From: Globobulimina sp.
Lineage: Eukaryota; Foraminifera; Rotaliida
Assembly: GCA_003354225.1 (NCBI GenBank)
Contig: PIVH01000090.1
Coordinates: 1-8,277 of the forward strand
Reading direction: 5' to 3'
DNA length: 8,277 nt
The notes below the pieces were generated by a model that worked only from the letters and a program-made list of their open reading frames with translations, was not told where the DNA came from and did no database searches. How positions within the stretch are numbered: the first letter of the stretch is position 1; each line of letters opens with the position of its first letter. Below, in pieces: positions 1-5,069 of this stretch. Position numbers and translations under genes: made by a program.

Positions 1-45
1 TGTTTTTGAATATTTTTGGGACAGTTCCTTAAGAAATGTGGTCCC
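1..45. repeat. Terminal direct repeat, left copy
   Basis: Bases 1-45 match 8233-8277 at 44 of 45 positions. The only difference is at base 8 (G here, T at 8240), which changes one Gag codon from Gln to Lys; bases 9-45 are identical. The repeat lies inside coding sequence and keeps frame on both sides. It is best explained as the overlap of a circular or tandem molecule, not as an LTR. Confidence 0.9.
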
Positions 46-785
46 CGACAATTATAACATTTTAAACCTTGTTTATTTCCAACATTATTTCCAACATAAT
101 TTCCACCATTTTTCCTACCATCATTTTCATCATTTTTCATTGTTATATCATTATCCTGCAAATCAGCCCAATTACTAACATTTCCAACATACAAAACCTT
201 ACATTCATCCGGTAAATTCTCAATTGCATACAACAACTTATCATCCGAACTACTATATTGCTTCCATGCGTGTGTAAATTCTGACGATTTCCAACTTACC
301 ATACCATCGTCCTCGCTATCTCTCCATCTATTTACATAGAAAGCAATTGATGTAACTTGCCAGAATTTGCTCGGAGTTATCATTTTATCATTTATCAATG
401 TAAATATTTGCGTTTTTGCGAATATTCTCATATCATTTATATTCCTAATGATTAATGAATATAATTGATTATATTTTACGTCCTTCGCCGAATACGACAA
501 TAATGCATCAATTGACCTTAAAGTCATGGTACTCCATAACGTATAAAATGTTATTTTCGAACCAATAAACTTTTTTAATGCCAACTTTATATTCGCCCCC
601 CAATTTAAGTGTATCTTCCAATTTTTAACCCACATAAACTTAATCAAATAAAATACGTCGCCATAACCATAGATCAAAAAATGTATATATTCTTTCAATG
701 CAATTTTCAATTCAGTTTGTTTTAATAGGTTAATACCATCATTTTTATTAATTCTATCATTCAACATTTCTCCTACAAACAACAT
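1..785 (-). CDS. gag: Gag-like nucleocapsid protein, N-terminal part (runs off the window)
   Basis: The frame runs from an ATG at 785 to the left edge without a stop (261 codons). A second in-frame ATG at 767 has a better start context (purine at -3), and an in-frame TAG lies at 801-803. The first 200 or so residues look mainly helical with many Trp, Tyr and Lys and match no family I recognise. A Gly/Asn-rich linker follows, then a zinc knuckle, Cys-Tyr-Asn-Cys-Arg-Gly-Pro-His-Phe-Leu-Arg-Asn-Cys (CX2CX3HX4C), one residue shorter between the second Cys and His than the usual retroviral CX2CX4HX4C. Knuckles of this kind bind nucleic acid in Gag proteins. The knuckle lies in the 45-bp terminal repeat, and the same frame continues at the right end of the window. 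Joined there, the protein would be about 405 residues from ATG 785 (399 from ATG 767). The Gag role is inferred from the knuckle and the RT/YR neighbours. Confidence 0.75.
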   Translation of the reverse strand, partial: MLFVGEMLNDRINKNDGINLLKQTELKIALKEYIHFLIYGYGDVFYLIKFMWVKNWKIHLNWGANIKLALKKFIGSKITFYTLWSTMTLRSIDALLSYSAKDVKYNQLYSLIIRNINDMRIFAKTQIFTLINDKMITPSKFWQVTSIAFYVNRWRDSEDDGMVSWKSSEFTHAWKQYSSSDDKLLYAIENLPDECKVLYVGNVSNWADLQDNDITMKNDENDGRKNGGNYVGNNVGNKQGLKCYNCRGPHFLRNCPKNIQK

Positions 786-920
786 AAAATACAAATTAAA
801 CTAAAATCATTCATATACAAATCAGAACCAATCAACTTTATTTAATAAATAAATTCGAATATTTTTAAACTTTTTAACAACTTTTTTAAATGATATGCAT
901 ACAGTTTCATATGTGGTGTA

Positions 921-949
921 AATAAAAATTATATCAACAAATTTTTATT
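921..949. repeat. Perfect 9-bp inverted repeat (hairpin)
   Basis: AATAAAAAT (921-929) and ATTTTTATT (941-949) are exact reverse complements separated by 11 nt. The sequence is AT-only and sits upstream of gag. It could be a transcription-end signal for the 420-residue gene (AATAAA occurs on both strands) or a chance product of AT-rich DNA. Confidence 0.4.
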
Positions 950-1022
950 GGCGCAATAACAAAGTTTACAATGTGAAACCTCTCATCATCATAATACTTA
1001 AAACAATATGACCAAACAAACA

Positions 1023-1040
1023 CAATGCACGCTCGCATTG
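1023..1040. repeat. 6-bp inverted repeat with 6-nt loop
   Basis: CAATGC (1023-1028) and GCATTG (1035-1040) flank a GC-rich loop (ACGCTC). It lies about 40 nt beyond the stop codon of the 420-residue gene, so it could form in that gene's 3' untranslated region. Confidence 0.35.
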
Positions 1041-1078
1041 GAAACACAGTTTTTTGATTGTTGGACAGGGAAAGCGTT

Positions 1079-2341
1079 TTAAAAAAGAAAAATAAACTTT
1101 AAAAAGATAAAAAATAATAAAAACAGGGGTATATGATACATACTCGTTGCAATGTGTATCATCGCATTCCGCGTATCAACCGGCGTCAAATGCGGCTTCC
1201 TTAATATATCCCACATATTACTCGTGCTTTCCAGCATTAATTCATTCACCGCACCCATAGATCCTTTTGGACTAAAGACCTTTTTAAGATGTTCAATATC
1301 ATCTAATGACGGCTTATATTTATTGCCGCTGTTACCTAATCCGCGATTTTGTGCATAATTTTGTATATTCTCCATGGTATTCATCTGATATTGCTGCGCT
1401 TTACTATCTCTAATCTGCTTCTCCAATTTATTAATATACGATTTTAGCGTATCCGTGTTATCCTGGTCCATTCCTTGACCGACCTTCAAAATATCATCAA
1501 TCTCCGACCTCGTTACCTCGTCTATGTCACCCTCCTCTTTATCCATCTTCTCTTCTCCACCTCCACCACTTCTGGCTATATCTCTTAAACTGGCGGGCGT
1601 TTCAACTGCCTCTTCTTCCGAAGCTTTGGGCTTTGGCTTATTAAATGCCTCAAACTGCGATGCAACCCCACCTTGAAACGCCTGAAAAGCTGCCGCAGCA
1701 AAGCCCGACAATTCAGACAATGTAAAAATAGTATAAATTTCACACGGCTTTAAATTCGATGCCTTTCCCTTAAAAATATTCTTCGAATTTAAACCCAACG
1801 CCAAATCTTCCATTACCTTCGAGAAATTCCGCCGTAATTCAATTATTGTCTCCACCTCTTCGCTCACCAAACCATAATCGTCCAATCTACAATAATCTAC
1901 ATCTACAAACGTTAAATCATTCTCATCGATGCTTAAATTTATTGCAATTTTTTTATAGATAGTGTCCCATAGATCCCTCAATGTCAATAAAACATTAAAT
2001 TCTAAACAACTCAATACTTCTTTGAATAATACAACCATCAAAGTGGCCAACTTTTGTTTACGTGTCTGCTCATTCAATTTATTCTTATCAAACGACGTAA
2101 ACAAAACCCTAAATATCTCCGTAACACATTCACCCTCGACACCAATCATCATTGTAGCATTTGCAGTGTTGACAATATTCATGTCCCTATCTGCCGATTT
2201 ATTAAATGCTACATTCCATGCATATCCCGGAAATAATAATAACGTCGAATTCAACCAATCATTCAAATCCCTGATCTTCAAACCTTTCTGCATTGCCGTA
2301 GCCTTTTCCTTCGATATGCTACCAATTAAATTTAACGCCAT
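1079..2341 (-). CDS. Unrecognised 420-residue protein (extra gene of the element)
   Basis: I do not recognise the family. The frame starts at an ATG with a strong eukaryotic context (A at -3, G at +4) and ends with TAA. Residues 1-235 look like a compact, mostly helical domain with an Ala/Phe-rich segment near 212-230. Residues about 235-285 are a charged linker rich in Glu, Lys and Gly, including four consecutive Gly. Residues about 285-330 form a polar helix that could be a coiled coil. The last 17 or so residues are almost all Ile, Leu and Phe, like a tail anchor. It has no zinc knuckle, RT motif, SPPY/DPPY-type methyltransferase motif, or GDS hydrolase motif. The gene is visibly less AT-rich than its neighbours (bases 1561-1620 are 31/60 G+C). 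It lies between YR and gag on the same strand. Possible roles are a second structural protein or an acquired cargo gene; both are guesses. Confidence 0.85.
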   Translation of the reverse strand: MALNLIGSISKEKATAMQKGLKIRDLNDWLNSTLLLFPGYAWNVAFNKSADRDMNIVNTANATMMIGVEGECVTEIFRVLFTSFDKNKLNEQTRKQKLATLMVVLFKEVLSCLEFNVLLTLRDLWDTIYKKIAINLSIDENDLTFVDVDYCRLDDYGLVSEEVETIIELRRNFSKVMEDLALGLNSKNIFKGKASNLKPCEIYTIFTLSELSGFAAAAFQAFQGGVASQFEAFNKPKPKASEEEAVETPASLRDIARSGGGGEEKMDKEEGDIDEVTRSEIDDILKVGQGMDQDNTDTLKSYINKLEKQIRDSKAQQYQMNTMENIQNYAQNRGLGNSGNKYKPSLDDIEHLKKVFSPKGSMGAVNELMLESTSNMWDILRKPHLTPVDTRNAMIHIATSMYHIPLFLLFFIFLKFIFLF

Positions 2342-2402
2342 CGTACGTAGTTATCTCTGACCTATCTGACTATTCGTCTGACTTTTAATGACAATTTTGT
2401 TT

Positions 2403-2427
2403 TGTTGCTAAGCTATTTTTTGCAACG
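2403..2427. repeat. Small inverted repeat (hairpin)
   Basis: GTTGC (2404-2408) pairs with GCAAC (2422-2426) across a 13-nt loop, extendable by one wobble pair. It stands directly beside the longer hairpin at 2439-2477. Alone it is weak; the pair is more notable. Confidence 0.35.
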
Positions 2428-2438
2428 ACTTATTCTTA

Positions 2439-2477
2439 TTCTTTTTCTTGCTCACGACACTATGCAAGGAAAAAGAA
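2439..2477. repeat. Long hairpin upstream of the 420-residue gene
   Basis: TTCTTTTTCTTGC (2439-2451) pairs over all 13 bases with 2464-2477, which differs from a perfect complement only by one extra G (2468/2469). The loop is 12 nt (2452-2463). It lies about 100 nt upstream of the 420-residue gene's ATG, so it may form in that gene's leader RNA, at a transcript end after YR, or as a DNA cruciform. Confidence 0.55.
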
Positions 2478-2802
2478 AGAAAAAATTCAAAACACAAAAA
2501 CGAAAACACTTTCAGTCAGTCACTTGAATTATCTTTAAATTAAATGAAACCTTCGTCGCTTACACAACGTTCTGTTTTATTATTAATTTATCGATGTGGA
2601 TAAAACAACATATTAATTTAAACTTAATTATTTATACAACATAATACATATTGACAATAACAACAAATACCTCAATACCAAACCTATACCAATCTCCACC
2701 TCGTCATTATCAAAATACAATATATTATATATAAATTAATACTAAATATACACAAATAACTCCACATCGTATAATAAAAACAGATTAAATCACCTACATA
2801 AA

Positions 2803-4074
2803 TCACCCCCCTCTCAGATCAATTTCATATTCACACAATCTCTCCTGATATGTGTTCATAAACTCCATCGAGAATTTTTCCTTATTATTGGGAAATTCTC
2901 TCACCAAATCACATTCTGCTGCATCCATATCAATGGCAATGTTATTTTTATTTCTACCATAGATAAAGATATTTGCGATACAAATTAAATCCCTCTGTCT
3001 ATGTATCAAATATCTATATATCGCAGCCGTTAATTTCCATCTTCCTGCGAACGCAATCAAACTCATTGTTACTCCCTTCTGTTGTAAGGTTGTCGCAAAA
3101 CCTTTCCTCAACCCATGAAATCTATATCTTTCTGGCTCCCAAAAACCCATTTCTTTTATTACTAATTTCCAATACTTTTTGATTGTTCGTAATTTGAAAC
3201 TTCTTTTAATTGGTTGAAAAACATAATAATTTCTCAAGCTTTTCTTATGTATCTTTTTTAAATCTCTTTTTTGTGTTTGATATATGTGATATAATATTAC
3301 CGCCGGATCAATTTTATTCTTTGTCCTGCCAATTCTTAACATTACATCCTTCCCTTTTGTCTTTCCTTTCGAATTTCTCAATCTTACTCGAACGTGATGT
3401 AGCTCATCGAAGGCAAGGGAATAAGCATTGCTTTGATATATTGAGAACATTCCATCATTCTTCCAATAAAAATCTAAGTCCGACAGATAAATGCCATAAC
3501 CAACATATGCTTTATTGGTATTTTCATAGCATTCTGCCCCCCTTAAACCTAAGATGCCTACGAAAAGAAGAGATATCGCAAACATATACCAAAATAACCT
3601 CTTGGTATCTGTCCAAATCTTCTTAAACGATAACCATTTACTTTTTAATTCCTTCTCATAATCCGTTAGCCTTAAACCTTTATACACTTTAAAGGCCAGA
3701 ATATATTTCACAATTTGCAATAAAATATCCGCAGTCACCGGCAAAGTATCTGATCCTTTCCCCGGATTGGTTTTTTTAACGTACTGCGTTAATGCAAATA
3801 AGGCCGGATTATCTGACCATGACTGAAATTCGCCACATAACTGCGCGACAAAATCAATAGAGCGATATTTCAACCTCATGGTCTTCCAACAGTTTACCTT
3901 CGCCTGCACCATACAACAATGTATCGTATATATCTGCAAGAAAGCATCCGGAGTTGGAAACGTCCAAATCTCTTCATCAGATAATCCTAATTTCCTCATC
4001 GTTTTCCAATAATATAGGAAATTCTGCATATAGGTCGATTCTGTGGTTACCTTTACCCCGCCATTCAGCGCCAT
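2803..4074 (-). CDS. Tyrosine recombinase (integrase) of a DIRS/Ngaro-type element
   Basis: Cuts and rejoins DNA through a covalent 3'-phosphotyrosine; in YR retroelements it inserts the circular DNA copy into the genome. Numbered from the ATG at 4074 (423 residues), the N-terminal part, about 1-150, resembles a SAM-like core-binding domain. The catalytic domain shows Arg178 in Gly-Leu-Arg-Gly-Ala-Glu, a lysine-rich hairpin at about 235-243 expected to supply the catalytic Lys, His320-x-x-Arg323 (His-Gly-Leu-Arg-Lys-Gly), Trp346 in Gly-Arg-Trp at the second His/Trp position, and Tyr355 nine residues later. That spacing matches known YR enzymes; Tyr353 is nearby. The full R-K-HxxR-W-Y set looks intact. 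Trp at the second His position and the Gly-Arg-Trp context fit eukaryotic YR retroelements. A tail of about 65 residues follows the tyrosine. The frame ends in TGA. It stays open upstream of this ATG, so the true N-terminus is uncertain. YR is a separate gene here, not fused to RT. Confidence 0.9.
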   Translation of the reverse strand: MALNGGVKVTTESTYMQNFLYYWKTMRKLGLSDEEIWTFPTPDAFLQIYTIHCCMVQAKVNCWKTMRLKYRSIDFVAQLCGEFQSWSDNPALFALTQYVKKTNPGKGSDTLPVTADILLQIVKYILAFKVYKGLRLTDYEKELKSKWLSFKKIWTDTKRLFWYMFAISLLFVGILGLRGAECYENTNKAYVGYGIYLSDLDFYWKNDGMFSIYQSNAYSLAFDELHHVRVRLRNSKGKTKGKDVMLRIGRTKNKIDPAVILYHIYQTQKRDLKKIHKKSLRNYYVFQPIKRSFKLRTIKKYWKLVIKEMGFWEPERYRFHGLRKGFATTLQQKGVTMSLIAFAGRWKLTAAIYRYLIHRQRDLICIANIFIYGRNKNNIAIDMDAAECDLVREFPNNKEKFSMEFMNTYQERLCEYEIDLRGG

Positions 4075-4275
4075 ATATAATAACTCTTTATAAATCGGAT
4101 TTATTTTTGACCAAATTGGATGATTATATTGTCTTCCTCTAACTATATATCTCAGACAATACAAACTATATATCTCAGACAAAAGTACCAAAATAAAACC
4201 TGTCCTACAATAAAACAAAAACAATGACACCAACTTTTTAGCACACAAAGACACATAAACTACACATATTGCTAC
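4075..4275 (-). other. Stop-free frame upstream of the YR start
   Basis: The YR frame remains open for 67 codons before its first ATG (in-frame TAG at 4276-4278) but has no ATG. The part nearest YR (about 4075-4135) reads like ordinary coding sequence ahead of the core-binding domain. The more distal part is hydrophobic and holds the 23-bp tandem repeat. It may be a spliced exon edge, a frameshift-translated segment, or chance. Confidence 0.4.
4141..4182. repeat. Two-copy 23-bp tandem repeat
   Basis: AACTATATATCTCAGACAA occurs at 4141-4159 and again at 4164-4182, with 4 nt between the copies. It sits 67-108 nt upstream of the YR ATG, in the likely leader or promoter. It could be a paired binding site or a slippage duplication. 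Confidence 0.75.
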
Positions 4276-4382
4276 CTACAACTATACACAAAGTCAGATA
4301 GTATCACTCTGTTATACTTATTATAGGCAATATCGCCATATTATATTAACTCATCATAGCACATTGACAATAAATGTATCTA

Positions 4383-4449
4383 TATCATTTGGGTCGGCGT
4401 CCCTTGAACGTCTGTCGACCGCTTCTAAACGTCTGCCACCCAAATGATA
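4383..4449. repeat. Inverted-repeat island, candidate recombination or replication site
   Basis: TATCATTTGGGT (4383-4394) and ACCCAAATGATA (4438-4449) are perfect 12-bp reverse complements. The 43 nt between them are far more GC-rich than the flanks. Inside lie two copies of AACGTCTG (4407-4414, 4428-4435) and the palindrome GTCGAC (4414-4419). The stem can extend inward by GGC (4396-4398) pairing with GCC (4435-4437) if one base is bulged. Inverted arms around a core recall YR sites, though this core is much longer than the usual 6-8 bp. It could also be a structured RNA element or origin. Confidence 0.6.
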
Positions 4450-4863
4450 CGTAAATATATCTGTATTACAATCAAATCAAAACCAATGTAACTGACAAAT
4501 AATCAATGTCGTAATTGTCTATTTTGGCGCTGATGCCTTTGTATATTATTCTAAAATCATTATTTTGACACCAAATACCTTATGACGCCGTTATTAATTT
4601 CATACCGATATAATCACTCAATTTCAAAATTTTACTGATTAACTTTGCATTTTAGCCCATTAATCGCCAAAACTAACTGCAAATATTCAATTTAAAGAGA
4701 AATAAATCAAAACCGAATGATAAACATATAAAGAAAATCAATGTAAATTATTATACAAAGTATACAATTTTCAAGTTATTCAATCAAAACACGACTAATT
4801 TAATGCACAATATCATTTTAAACCAAATTTCAACTAATTCTCAATGCAAATGCTAAATCAGTC

Positions 4864-4886
4864 CGTCATTGCGATGGCAAACGACG
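4864..4886. repeat. GC-rich hairpin
   Basis: CGTC/GACG (4864-4867, 4883-4886) encloses TTGC/GCAA (4869-4872, 4877-4880) with a GATG loop and a small internal loop. It is a GC-rich patch in AT-rich DNA about 185 nt beyond the RT stop codon. Confidence 0.4.
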
Positions 4887-5069
4887 TCAACAAAAACACA
4901 GCCCATTACACAAAATAATACTATTCATTTATTACAATAATATTCATTGTTAATACATTACAGATATCACATTATTGCATTAATCAAATATTATATTACG
5001 AATCAATATAATCAATATAAATGAATTGGGAATTAACATTAATTTGGATTACGAGGCAAAAATCATATA

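Larger units (their letters stand above)
786..1078. other. Spacer between the 420-residue gene and gag
   Basis: No credible gene. It would hold the 3' end of the 420-residue gene's message and the 5' leader of gag. It contains two hairpins, listed separately (921-949 and 1023-1040), and a T-rich stretch on the plus strand around 860-890. No tRNA primer-binding site was recognised, as expected for YR retroelements. Confidence 0.6.
2342..2802. other. Spacer between YR and the 420-residue gene
   Basis: No gene seen. The half next to the 420-residue gene carries three TCTGAC words (2356-2361, 2365-2370, 2377-2382), which would lie in that gene's 5' leader, and two adjacent hairpins (2403-2477). 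The rest, about 2520-2802, is plain AT-rich DNA downstream of the YR stop. A promoter for the 420-residue gene is expected here, but no clear core element was identified. Confidence 0.55.
4276..5069. other. Long spacer between RT-RNase H and YR
   Basis: No gene on either strand. This is the largest gap in the unit. It holds the GC-rich inverted-repeat island (4383-4449), a smaller GC-rich hairpin (4864-4886), and a short AT-rich tandem repeat (AATCAATAT at 5001-5009 and 5010-5018). The rest is AT-rich. A YR promoter, the RT transcript end, and a recombination or replication site are all possible. Confidence 0.55.

Noticed and set aside
908-919. 12-bp match between 908-919 and the reverse complement of 7282-7293, flanking the joined gag gene
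   Set aside because: By rough estimate several 12-bp inverted matches are expected by chance in 8 kb of such AT-rich DNA, and the match does not extend.
2342-2354. CGTACGTA next to the 420-residue gene start, repeated at 7263-7270 upstream of RT
   Set aside because: Palindromic 8-bp word with differently arranged neighbours at the two sites; possible shared promoter word but too short to claim.
4136-4254. Membrane segment or signal peptide at the head of the YR frame
   Set aside because: The hydrophobic run precedes the first ATG and overlaps the tandem repeat; a nuclear recombinase would not be expected to have one.
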